DNA of 64,000 nucleotides, taken from Ciona savignyi (taxonomy: Eukaryota; Chordata; Ascidiacea; Phlebobranchia; Cionidae). The position numbers and the translations under genes are program-made. Shown piece after piece: positions 25,301-35,681 of this stretch (the first letter of the stretch is position 1; each line of letters starts with the position of its first letter). The stretch is from the NCBI GenBank assembly GCA_000149265.1, contig CH003265.1:429133-493132 (forward strand). The letters run 5' to 3'. Under the pieces are notes generated by a model that saw only the letters and a program-made list of their open reading frames with translations, had not been told where the DNA came from and did no database searches.

Positions 25301-28300
25301 TCACGGTGTACATTGTTAGGTTCTGCGAGGTCGATCACGATGCGTGCGCGTCATCACCATGTCACAATGGCGGATTGTGCCTTCACAGAGACGGCGAGAT
25401 AGAATGTAATTGTGTGCCAGGTAATAACCACCTTCTTGAAATACCCATACACACCGCCGAAATGAAGTGACGCACCAATTGTATATTTGCACTACATCAC
25501 AGAATTTCCCGTTTATGTACATTGTATACATACACCACCCAACGCCCCAAGCTATATTTATTTAGCAACTGAAGCTTGATCAGAATAACACATGCTTCCC
25601 CACAGGGTACGGGAATACTTTCTGTGATGACCTCATCGATCCCTGCGGTGACATCACAAATCCGTGTTTGAACGAAGGTGTATGCTCGCCCATGACCACC
25701 GATCCGACGCAAGCCAATTGTTCGTGCACGGAAGGATTCTACGGGCACAGTTGCGACAAGGGTAAGATTGCGTCGTTGTGACGTAGTGCGTGACGTAGTA
25801 CGTGACGTCACAGCTCTCACCGCATTCGCAGTGTGGGATTACTGCACGTTGTACGGAAACGAGACGAGGTACGACGAAGTAAGCGGGATGAGCATCCCAG
25901 TGATCGTCGCAAGGATGGATTGTGGTGACCATGGCGACTGCGTTTCGGAAAACCGCGGATATCGCTGTGATTGTCACCGTGGATACGATGGAGATCATTG
26001 TGATATAGGTCAGTTTTGTGTTGGCAATTCTGATACGTAGAATTTTTTTTTACTGGCCTTGGTTTGAAACCCACGTGTTCGTTAATAAAACTATTTTTAT
26101 AAATATAAGTAAATATATTTATCGGTCGCGTTGACCATATACGGCCACACGACCGTTTCGAACTCAGGATGGGTTGGTACCTAGAACCATCTTTGTATAT
26201 AGGAGTCGGTATATGTATCGGTTGCGTTAACCGTCCGTCTACACAACCTCTGATCTGCAGTAATAATAACAAATATTTCCGCAGAAAATACCCCGCCGGT
26301 GGTCAACTGTACGTCCGATTACTGCATTTGCCCGTCCGCATTACTCACACAGCATCTTAATTCATGTACGCTCATTATGCATTAATATGGATGTACAGAA
26401 TGTAATGCAATTTATTTCAACAGCCCGCCCTGATGAACCACTGGCTTGCAGATTCGACCATTATGACGTAGGGGTGTGCCACCCGAGCTCTTGCTTGAGC
26501 ACGTCTTGTCAAAATAACGACATCTCGGTCTGTGATTGGACATCTGGGTGTATTACGTCGTATAAAAAATCTTTGGGTACGCTGTGAAGTCGTTTGTGCA
26601 AATTATAATAATAATAACAAATTATGACGTCACAGGGGTGTCAAAGGGTTCGGAATGCGTGATCATGAAGATAAGCCTGAATAGAACAAAGTTGCTACCG
26701 GTGAGCTTTTTTATTGGCAATATTTTAAACATGATATTTTTTAACTGAACAATGGACGTCATTATGTTCGCAATATAACGTGACCTCCCCGTGTTCACGA
26801 TTATCAACATTGCAAACCACGCCTTTCCCCACACGTTCGTGGTTTGCATTATTGATAATCACATTTGCACATTTGTAAATCTTCTTTAACCCTTTAGAAA
26901 CGATAAGAACAAATTTGTCCTTTTTGACATATGCTCATTCAAAATGAAAAATCTCCAACATTTCTTGTCGAAACTGCTAAAGTTTGGTCTCTTTGGAAAG
27001 CTATATGATATATCTTTTGAAAACAGCAAAAATAAACATAACTTTGCATTTGAAATTTTGAAGTAAAGTTTAGTTGAATTTTATGACTTTTTTTGGTGTA
27101 TTTTTGAGGGAAAATTAATACAAAAAAACGTTTTTTTAATACTACGCTCAAAAGGTTTGTTTCATTTAATGTCTCTTTGGCAGTAGAATCAGTTTCGCTT
27201 CTTGGGATGTCCCGAATGTGATCTAACCAGTTTTTTTTCATTTTTTGGGGGGTTTTGAGTATCTTTAAGGTTATAGTCCACAATTTGGTTCAAACCCTTC
27301 ATTTATAGTTTATTTTAAGGAAAAAGTAGTAAGATAAAGCAATATGGACTTAATGCCAATCTAAATTTCTATTCTAACATTTTTTATAATAAAAAAAACA
27401 AAAAAAAATTTGGCATGGGTGGACCTGTAACATGAAATCAGTGACGTAATAATATTTTGATGACGTCATCAAACCAAAATTATAATATAATTGTAGGAAA
27501 TTTGTTTCTGAGTAACTTTGTAAACATATGTTAGGCTGTATTGTAAACAGATCAAAAACTATAACATTGTATAAGAAAGAATATGACGTGGACCCCCAAG
27601 TAGTGACGTCATCAAAAAATAAAAAATTCAGAAATTTTGGAAATTTTATTTCGAACAACTCTAGTGTTGAACATTTTGTTCTAACTATAACACGAGAGGC
27701 GCTAGAGCACTACAAAGCGGACTCGGTCAAAACGCGCAAACTACGCAAAAACAATCTCGTTTCTAAAGGGTTAAAGCACGAACAGCCATTTCTTTCGAGT
27801 GTAAATCGCTTTGCATATATGCAAAAGTTCTTAAATACCACGTTTAATTTGCGAATGTACTAAATATAATTTATCTTAATTGCTGGAGGAAATCACGAAT
27901 TTTAATGAGTTCATTGAATGCATGTTTTATAAATGCAATATTGCAATTCTCATTAAAACTATTGATATTTCTCTCTTAAATGCAAGACCGTCCGTTTGTT
28001 ATTAAAAGTTATTGCGCATCATAAATTTAAGATATATAAATCTAATAATCGCCTGTCAGGGTAATTAAATCTGTTTCTTAAACTTATTATACCTTCGGGT
28101 TTCAGGATTCATCTGTTGCATTGTTCTGTCATAAACTACGTTTGCTCCCGAGCTACCAGCGTTACCGAGACAACGTCACGGTCCATTGCTCTTTACTGAA
28201 TTATGACAACGTCACATCCAACGTCATCGTCGCTTGGGTACGCATGGTGAAGTTGTAGTTTCTATAGAATAAAATAGGATAGGTTATTGTTAATCACCGT

Positions 28301-31300
28301 GAATTTGACGCGCAAGAGGCGTTAATATACGGGCTAAGATCAGATCACCTAGCGACCACCATCCATCTACCAGAGTTATTGCAATGTGATGTGTATGATT
28401 GAGACATTTCTGTAATTGGGTAGAACCCATCATTCCACTGGGTGCAGGCAATGTACGTTAAGTACCTTAACCTGACAATGTACGTTAATGACCATGCCCA
28501 GGGACAAAACCGACCAGCTAGCGATCAGTTTCAAGCCTACAACCTCTGCTGAAAGGCGACGCACTGTTCCACCATAAGTCAATCGGTTTAATATACGTGG
28601 CATTGATGGGAACAGTTGTGTGGTTAAATTGGTAGCGCGGCCGATTCATATTCGATTTCTGTTTTAAAATCGGGTTTAATGAAGAGGCCATCGTCGATGT
28701 TAAACTTAACTCAGTAAAACATTTAGATTTTGACGTAATTACAGGATAGCGTAAGGTCAACAGTGGAAAGTTATCTGATTGGTTCCGACGTTTTCCAGCA
28801 ACTGGAACAAGAACTGGGCAAAGACGAAGGAGGTTGACAAATTTTGTCCTTTTTTGGAGTTGTAATATTTGTGTTGTTTCTTGGATTATATTCTTCTTTG
28901 CAGTATTGGTCATTTTATAATAACCACCTTTTGTCAATCTTTTGAACAGTTTTTTTGATTATGTTGTCCGGAATTTAAGTCTTAAAGCCCCCTTATGGTT
29001 CGTTATTGAGTAATAAACTAAAATCCTTTTTTTACATTAAAACGTTCTGGATTTCTTTTTCTAGTTGTAAATAAAACAATAATGTTGGCTTTGTGATAAG
29101 AATTTAGTACCTCTTCTTTCATTATTGTAGTTTTGTCCTATTATTTTGCATTCCCGTCACTTACTTTCAGAACGGGATTACCTAGCCGACGGGCGTGAGC
29201 CGTTCTATGACGCCATAATAGACATCGAATTCCAATCGCATCGAGGTCACGTGCAGCGCCTCAGTGATGACCGACCGGAAGCTACGTCGCCGAGTCACGT
29301 GGTACCACTACCCCGAGAATCGCCTTGGCTGATCATCGTACCAGTTGCCCTTGGAATACTTTTAATTCTAGTGATCACATGTTTCCTTGTTGGCCGAAGG
29401 CGACACAAAACAAGAACTCCGACCCACAGGCCGAATCATGACGTCATATCAACAGTTGATGACGCGTCAATGGAAAGAGTTATTGTAAGTAACGCAACAG
29501 TTCGTACTCAACCTGTTAGTGCGTTGGCTTTCAGCGAAAAACATAGTTAATTCAAATAAAGACATAACCGAAAATAACGATTTAAGAAAATAACTGATGG
29601 ATTGACTGTTATTTCCATGGGCAAAGGACTTAAAAATCGCCTAAACTTATGGGTTAAACTAAACTTTAGACAGGTCTTAGTTATAAACAATATAATATAA
29701 GGTAATATTAGACACGGTAACCCGACGGTAGACAGCGCGCTTTACCTTTTACGGGATAAAACAATCAAATATTTTTTACTTTGTCATGTCTTGATGTTGA
29801 CGTCATGTTTTTTGCAGGTTTCCCCCTCCCGGGCAAAATGGTACAAACTTCCCTTAGGTGGGGCTAGCAAGAAGAAAAGTCGAGAGGATTTTGTGAACCC
29901 GGTTTTTATAGAACGACCTGTTTGCCATGGTAGGGAATAACATTGTTAAATTTACTGAAACATTAGAATAATTTTAATTTCGTTCAGATCTAACGTTGCA
30001 AACAAGCCCAATGAATGGAAATGCATACGTCACCACGCCCAAACAATCGCCAAATTTGGGTCATAAAACAGTGGAAGAGTCGACGGTGGATTACAAGGCG
30101 TGTGGTAAGTAACTTGGTTTGAAAATGTCGGGTGACAGTTGCATACTTTAGTGGGTAATTGCGTAGCCCTTCAACAGAACAAGAGTGTACGGTCGTGTAG
30201 CCAAATGGTTAACGCGACCGATACATATACCGACTTTCGTACAAAAAGCCATTATGGGTTCGAAACTGAGAAAAAAATTCACGGAATTGTAATAACGTGG
30301 CTATCGTTTATCCTCATGCAAGACAATTATAGGACATAACCTGATCCTAGTCCAATAAAAGGGTTAAACTAAAACAGTAGCAACGTTGAACTTAAACAGT
30401 AGCAGCGTGTATATCATCCTGCAATGGATTTGGCAATTGGTCATGCAAGGCAATTAAAGGACATAACCTGATCCTAGTCCAATAAAAGGGTTAAACTAAA
30501 ACAGTAGCAACGCTGAACTTAAACAGTAGCAGCGTGTATATCATCCTGCAATGGATTTGGCAATTGGTCATGCAAGGCAATTAAAGGACATAACCTGATC
30601 CTAGTCCAATAAAAGGGTTAAACTAAAACAGTAGCAACGTTGAACTTAAACAGTAGCAGCGTGTATATCATTCTGCAATGGATTTGGCAATTGGTCATGC
30701 AAGGCAATTAAAGGACATAACCTGATCCTAGTCCAATAAAAGGGTTAAACTAAAACAGTAGCAACGTTGAACTTAAACAGTAGCAGCGTGTATATCATCC
30801 TGCAATGGATTTGGCAATTGGTCATGCAAGGCAATTAAAGGACATAACCTGATCCTAGTCCATTTAAGGGTTGAAATAAAACAGTAGCAACGTTGAAGAA
30901 CTAAAAGAGTAGCAGAGTATATATCATCCTGCAACGGATTTGGCAGTTGGACCGTGGGTTCGATAAGTTGATAAAACATTTAACGTTTATTTCCTCACCT
31001 TCAATGATTAAAAATGACACATCCACCCATGACCACATAGATAGGATGGTGATTACTATCAGATGAATCATGTCTACAATCGAGTTGCTGGGCTATAACT
31101 CTATTGGGATCTTCCATTAGTCATATTAGAGCGAGACGTTTTTTTTAGATTTGGCCAATGGATTAGAGGAAGAGACTCCATACGAAGTTATAAAACCACT
31201 AAATCCACAATTAGAAGATTATGCCTTTGCTCTGGACACGACACCTAAAACTCCAATTCTACAAAAGTCGAAAAAGGCCACAAAAGTTACGAAACCCAAA

Positions 31301-31555
31301 GGTAATATAAGTCAAGATGGGTTCGATGAAATTTGGAGTAAACCTCTTCCGACATCTAGTGAAGATAAAACAGATGATTTGACCATCACTGGAGGACAGC
31401 ATACATCCGATGCGGCAGCGACATCTTCCGACGATCTTTATAACACACCGAGATCGTATTTCCCAGCACATGACATTTTCTTTCCCAATAAACGCACCGA
31501 AATACCGGAAGCGGGACTGTATCAAGTTCCGCGAAAAGCGAACCCCGTAGCCTGA
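19335..31555 (+). CDS. Jagged-like DSL ligand with an internal Gla domain, EGF repeats and a transmembrane segment
   Basis: Twenty-five exons join in phase to 1294 residues: 19335-19556, 19763-19816, 20269-20566, 21220-21389, 21663-21687, 22153-22272, 22752-22801, 22861-23023, 23358-23719, 24022-24143, 24203-24352, 24409-24526, 25140-25267, 25320-25420, 25606-25761, 25832-26008, 26285-26365, 26424-26576, 26636-26700, 28106-28237, 28745-28832, 29171-29484, 29818-29929, 29988-30104, 31149-31555. Order: signal peptide; MNNL-like region (GVIELQ, VILVRQW); DSL domain (~147-191, [10 protein letters not shown]); Gla propeptide and domain (~192-257, [12 protein letters not shown]); about 13 EGF repeats, some Ca-binding (DINEC, NIDDC); a Jagged-like juxtamembrane part ([16 protein letters not shown]); transmembrane helix ~1032-1053; and a 240-residue cytoplasmic tail. 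It is probably a cell-surface Notch-type ligand needing vitamin K-dependent carboxylation (inference). AATAAA lies near 31965. Two adjacent genes, split before 21220, is the main alternative. Confidence 0.85.
21220..21687 (+). other. Gla module exons (propeptide, Gla domain, aromatic stack)
   Basis: Exon 21220-21389 encodes a carboxylase-recognition propeptide ([14 protein letters not shown]), a furin-type RRKR, and a Gla domain with [18 protein letters not shown] and [10 protein letters not shown]. Exon 21663-21687 encodes AAYWRRYTG, the aromatic stack. These boundaries and phases (1 in, 0, then 1 out) match those of vertebrate coagulation-type Gla genes (family knowledge), suggesting the module was acquired as exons. 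All Glu and Cys positions expected of a working Gla domain appear to be kept. Confidence 0.9.
21805..21915 (+). mobile_element. Family B tRNA-like SINE in Gla-DSL intron
   Basis: Head GTATGGCCGAATGGTTAACG with CGACCGATACATATACCGAC, shared with copies at 15352 and 30190, followed by a short A-rich end. It lies in the intron between 21687 and 22153. Confidence 0.7.
24550..24605 (+). repeat. Short tandem duplication in intron
   Basis: TTTTTTGGTGGCTTTTAGAC occurs twice in succession just after the exon ending at 24526, with a partial third copy. Confidence 0.7.
26088..26240 (-). mobile_element. Family B SINE (reverse) in Gla-DSL intron
   Basis: TCGGTCGCGTTGACCATATA and ACGGCCACACGACCG are the reverse complement of the family head. 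A second partial copy of the head region (GGTATATGTATCGGTTGCG) follows. It sits in the intron 26009-26284. Confidence 0.65.
26886..27774. mobile_element. piggyBac-type non-autonomous element in Gla-DSL intron
   Basis: Perfect 14+ bp terminal inverted repeats start CCCTTTAGAAACGA at 26890 and end TCGTTTCTAAAGGG at 27770. Each is flanked by TTAA, the target site of piggyBac transposases. Internal open frames show no transposase features (no DDD motif or Cys-rich tail seen), so it is probably mobilised in trans. It accounts for most of the 1.4 kb intron 26701-28105. Confidence 0.85.
28270..28700. mobile_element. Family A SINE (reverse) followed by family B fragment
   Basis: 28270-28589 is a diverged family A copy starting AGGATAGGTTATTG and holding AGAACCCATCATTCCACTGG. 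28612-28700 carries GTTGTGTGGTTAAATTGGTA, a diverged family B head. Both lie in the intron 28238-28744. Confidence 0.65.
30190..30285 (+). mobile_element. Family B SINE in Gla-DSL intron
   Basis: GTCGTGTAGCCAAATGGTTA (A-box-like), ACGCGACCGATACATATACC, and the B-box-like GGGTTCGAAAC within 70 bases. It is the best-preserved family B head in the window. Confidence 0.75.
30313..30955 (+). repeat. 127 bp minisatellite, about five copies
   Basis: AGGACATAACCTGATCCTAG recurs at 127 bp spacing (30331, 30458, 30585, 30712, 30839). Copies are nearly identical except the last, which is diverged. It lies in the last intron (30105-31148) of the Gla-DSL gene. Confidence 0.95.
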
Positions 31556-32152
31556 ACCATTTTTGTTACGTCACAACGCCCTATATTGTGAGCGATCGAT
31601 TTTACGATCTTTCTCGTTGGTTTTCTATACTGTGTTATATACTACATCATAAAACTATTTTTTCATAAAATGTCGATTGTCAGGGTAAAGTACCTCCGAC
31701 CTCCGTTCACTCATCATTTGTCACTTAGTCCTTGTGCATTTTTTACGTTTCTTTTTACATTTATTGTACAGACTTTTTCGAGCAGTCATACATACATATT
31801 AGTTATACATTCAACTACAAATTGTACAAATGTTCTATGCCAAAGCCCATTAACGTAGAGAAAGAGCGGGCTATAACAGGCAGATTTAGTGTGAAAAAGT
31901 CCAAAACAACTGGATAGTGTCAACAACGCAAAACAGTTGGATATTGTCAGACAACGCTTCTAGAATAAAATATTAATGTTTTGTTTTCTAATTGATCAGC
32001 AAAACCCGAAAAATAAAATAGCAACAAGGAAACATAGAAATGCGATAAAAAATGTGGCTTTATACCTTTGCCAATTACATTACAACATGGAAGGTTTTTA
32101 AAGTGTAAATGCTATAATGTATACGACGCACATAATGGAGACAACGCACATT
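31556..32152. other. Tail-to-tail intergenic region, Gla-DSL gene and TNF ligand
   Basis: Both genes end here and their 3' UTRs meet or overlap. AATAAA occurs on the plus strand near 31965 and 32012. No coding sequence is seen. Confidence 0.5.
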
Positions 32153-33776
32153 TTACGAATGTAGAAAATAAAGGCCAAAGAAAGATTTGGTAGCCTGCAT
32201 CACGAAAAATTGTGAACCGATATTGCGGACCATCGGTCTCACTCCCACTTTGGTTCCTTCCACCAGATAAAACATGCCTCCATGGTAACCGCTGTCGCTG
32301 TTTGACGCCCGATTTCCTATTCCGTATCGGGCGCTGCCGCTGAACATAAAAAAACACAATCGAGTATTGAAATGGTTAGCGAGACCGATTGATTAGAGCA
32401 TGCCATATAAAAAAAGACCTAGTGACGATGAGTCTAACATGGGGTTAAACCTTGGCCGGTAAAAATGATCAAAATCGCCACATAAACTGAATATTGAAGA
32501 ACAAATCGAAAAAAATAAAATCGATAGTCGCAGGGTAACATTTATTTTTATTTTATCGATTTTATTCATCTGGTGACGCAGGTTTAACCGGAATTTGCTA
32601 ACCGAATTGGAATTAAAAAAAAACGAGAACGGTCGTGTGGCCGAACGGTTAAGACGATCGCTTTATATATCAATTCATATATATAAAAAAGGAGTTTTAA
32701 AATCTGGCTAAGTAAAATTATCGTAACGTGTGATAGAGCTATACGAATACATTCCAATCGGGCGCGGGTGTAGCTAACCATTTGACTTACATTCGCTGGT
32801 AGACTTGTGTCCCCATTAAGACTTCTTCATTATTCCCATTAATTCGGACTGTCTCATGTCCAATCGGAGCCAAACCCTTTCCGTAATAATTGATCTGCAA
32901 AAAAACTTGTTTACCATTTTTTGACGTCGTGAATGGTGACGTAACGCACCTGAGAGTAGATAAAGTAATACCCCGATGTCCGGATTTTCAGAAACGTGCC
33001 ACCGTGGCCGGCGTCGTCCACGAGAACTAACCGGATATCTGAAAGCGCCACGTTCTGGGTGTCCCACTCGAAATAAGCGGATGGCGATTGGCGATATGCT
33101 TGGGATCTGCTGATCCGCGCTCCCCTTCTGCCAACCACATGAGCACCCACGAATGCAGCCCCTAAAAGTTCTCCGTGTGACAAGCGATAGATAAACAGTT
33201 TTGTGTCTATGCAGCATTTAACTAAAATCAAACCAATTCATAAATTTAACACGAGTTCGAACCTAACATCCTTAAAAAGAACAAACACATCAAAATGAAA
33301 ACAATTCTTTTAATAAAGTTGTTTTGTGTATAATATTTAAGGAGCTTTGGTATTAAACCTATAAGTATTTCTATTTACAGATGTCTTATAAATAACTAAA
33401 ATTCTTTACTGATATCAAAAGATTACAAATCCTGTACCTGAATACCTCTTTGCTCGCTGGTGCGATAAAGTTTCATTGTTGGTATTCTAAAAATCGAAAA
33501 GTTATTTTTAATTCCAAGTTTATTATCACAATATATCACCTCATATTGTCGGGATAGCGATCGGCATTTTGATTGTATATTCGAAATATCCGCGTGATTT
33601 GCTTTTATCCCTTCGTTTATGCGTTCCAGTTTTGTAGTCAGGTATATGGAGTGGCAAATCAAGACCACGCATAAAACAATCAATGTAACTAGGACACTTG
33701 AACTCATATTATGACGTGGACGTGATGTCATCATGACCTCACCGTCGAGTTTACCTTGAGCGGTGAACGATGTCAT
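32153..33776 (-). CDS. TNF-superfamily ligand (type II membrane protein)
   Basis: Minus-strand exons are 33776-33446, 33161-32950, 32894-32791 and 32339-32153, totalling 277 residues. A short cytoplasmic part is followed by a membrane helix (SSSVLVTLIVLCVVLICHSI, residues ~25-45) and a stalk. The TNF homology domain starts at AAFVGAHVVGRRG and contains YFEWDTQ, TSGYYFIYSQ, then SGYHGGMFYLVEGTKVGVRP and the final TKSFFGLYFLHS, matching the A, C, D, F and H strand signatures of the family. It probably acts as a trimeric ligand for a TNF receptor; the subfamily is not assignable. The stalk junction is uncertain. The donor after 33446 fits in phase, whereas the nearby stronger-looking site after 33438 does not. 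The next exon could start at 33221 instead of 33161. Confidence 0.85.
32358..32720 (+). mobile_element. Two family B SINE fragments in TNF ligand intron
   Basis: 32358-32470 holds AATGGTTAGCGAGACCGATT and a distant GGGGTTAAACCTTGGCCGG. 32628-32705 holds CGGTCGTGTGGCCGAACGGT. Both lie in the intron 32340-32790, opposite in strand to the gene. Confidence 0.6.
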
Positions 33777-35306
33777 TCTGCAATGCCAGGGCACAGTTGA
33801 ATAGTTTAACTACTGGCGAGGCAATTCTATACTTACTTGAAAATATTGGGCTTAGACAAATAGCTTTATCATTCATCAAGGCCAACCGAGCTTAAAATAA
33901 CAATCTAAGTATAGATTTTGACTTAAATTATTATCTGAAAAAAACAAAACTAAAGGTTGTGGTATTTATAACTAACTAACTAACTAACTAACTAACAAAA
34001 GAGTGGGCTATAAAAGCTAATTACCAGTCGCTAACCGGCGAACTTTAAACGTCTCAAGATTCCGCGTTTTGCCAACATTGGTACACTGACATTTATTCTA
34101 TGCTGTATCCAATCTCTGAACAGTGCACTAGCATCGTCGCTGCTAAACCCACTCTGTTACGGACCCCAGCATGCCAAAACAACCTGTCAACACTTTTAAA
34201 CTCCCGGTATTCTCACTGCCCTTCGACCCATTTTATTTTGGTGCAAACTGGCACAACATGAGTAAGAGTGTCTGACTGTAGTTTCGACAATTGTTTTTCC
34301 TAGCAAAACCCACTTTTGCACGCAATGCCCATTTCCACTACGCTTCATCCGAACAATGTCGTACTTTAGAAATTTTCTCCAGACCTATTTTTACAAATGT
34401 TTAAAACTTTTAAAAAGCATGTCGTGCTATCTCTAATATACTAAATAATCTATATAAAGACTATGCAAATTGGGAAAACCAGGATATTGAATAAAATCTT
34501 TTCGAACGTGTCTAAAATTGTTAAATTCGGAGGTGTAGCGTGTGGCCTGGTACAGGTTTGTATTAACGGGGCAGAAAATACCCGATATAGTGTACACGAT
34601 ATATATATTTACATATTCTATAATCTCGCTTCAGCTAGTAGAAAGGCAAACTTTGCCTACAAACACATTGCGGGCACTATTTGTACAACATCAGGATTTC
34701 AGTGTAAAGTCCCGAAATCTGTACGTTTTTATTTTTTACTGTGAAAACCTCATCATCATCACTCGAGTTAAAATACATTGATTGTGCCTTTATACACTGA
34801 AACTACCATGTAAAAAATAGCTTATGCAGTTAAGCATCATTCATAGGTGGATCAATCAAATAATATTTGTACCCTTAAAGTGACATATAGGGGAACCGGT
34901 CATGTTTGTTTTCGACATTATAAAATAACAATTTACGAAATTTATCTTTTTTTTAAATTATTCATAACATTAACATTTCAACATTCCAAAGCAAAAATTT
35001 AATGGTGTGAAAAACCTAAACTATAAACCTGTTTAAACAGCAGAGAAGTTCGTTACGGTGACACATCAGAGTCGTTTTCTTAAAAATATCTAATGCTCCA
35101 TTGCAGTTACGTAAATCATCTGGTATTTGACATTAAATATGTGTTCTTACTTTGTTTTTTTTGTTGTTTACAAGTCAAACCAATGCTTGACATAGAAAAA
35201 TAACAACCATTTTAATTTTGCGTTTATTGTATTTCGACGTATAAGCAATATATAAATACAAAAATAGTGTACACTACATTTATTTTAATCAATGGCCGGC
35301 AGTTAT
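33777..35306. other. Intergenic region between TNF ligand and small membrane protein
   Basis: Holds an (AACT)n microsatellite at 33970-33996. An unassigned plus-strand open frame at 34463-34744 begins MQIGKTRILNKIFSNVSKIV; its first part ends at a possible donor (CAG/GTTTGT near 34555), but no partner exon or family is recognised. Confidence 0.4.
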
Positions 35307-35681
35307 CTAAACGGTGTTTGTTTGAGTCAACAATTCTTCATTGGCAGTCGTTGAGGCTTCTGTGTAATTAAATTGTCCTTTACGTTTCCGAAAGCCGTCA
35401 AACGATCCTACAGAAGAGATCGACATCGAAGCTGACCACCTTACACAGTGTCCGCATAACTGCTGCTTTACTGCGAAAATGATTAGGGCAACCACAAGAG
35501 CACAACAAATCGCGACCACGACGGCAAACACAAGCGTTTCCCAATCAAACTCCTCCAAGTCGACTTTATCGTAAGTGGTGTTAAACTGTGGCCAGATTTC
35601 TGCAAAACATCTCAATCTAACATGTTGTGTAATAGGCTACACACGTACAATTTTTTTACCTTCTATTTCTAAGTTATCCAT
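35307..35681 (-). CDS. Small single-pass membrane protein, 104 residues, family unknown
   Basis: Two exons (35681-35660 and 35599-35307) join in phase across a 60 nt intron. The N-terminal ~30 residues are acidic (DNLEIEE, DKVDLEEFDWE) and contain NTT as a possible N-glycosylation site. A membrane helix follows (TLVFAVVVAICCALVVALII, residues ~33-52), then a Cys pair (CGHC) just inside, a Ser-rich stretch, and RKRKGQFNY in a basic cytoplasmic tail ending NTV. There is no signal peptide, so it would be a type III single-pass protein with an acidic outside (inference from the positive-inside rule). Family unrecognised. Support is the clean splice phase and the strong hydrophobic helix. Confidence 0.65.

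Noticed and set aside
27528-27863. 111-residue open frame
   Set aside because: Lies mostly inside the piggyBac-type element and shows no transposase motif.
30313-30955. Regular direct repeats considered as a CRISPR array
   Set aside because: Units abut with no unique spacers, are 127 bp long, and the DNA is animal; it is a minisatellite.
34060-34330. Possible remnant of a retrotransposon coding region on the minus strand
   Set aside because: Only short open pieces (such as TLTHVVPVCTK and KSVDRLFWHAGVRNRV) with stops between; no reverse transcriptase motif recognised.
34463-34744. Possible first exon of a mitochondrial-type protein (MQIGKTRILNKIF...)
   Set aside because: Resemblance was too vague to name, and no in-phase second exon could be found.
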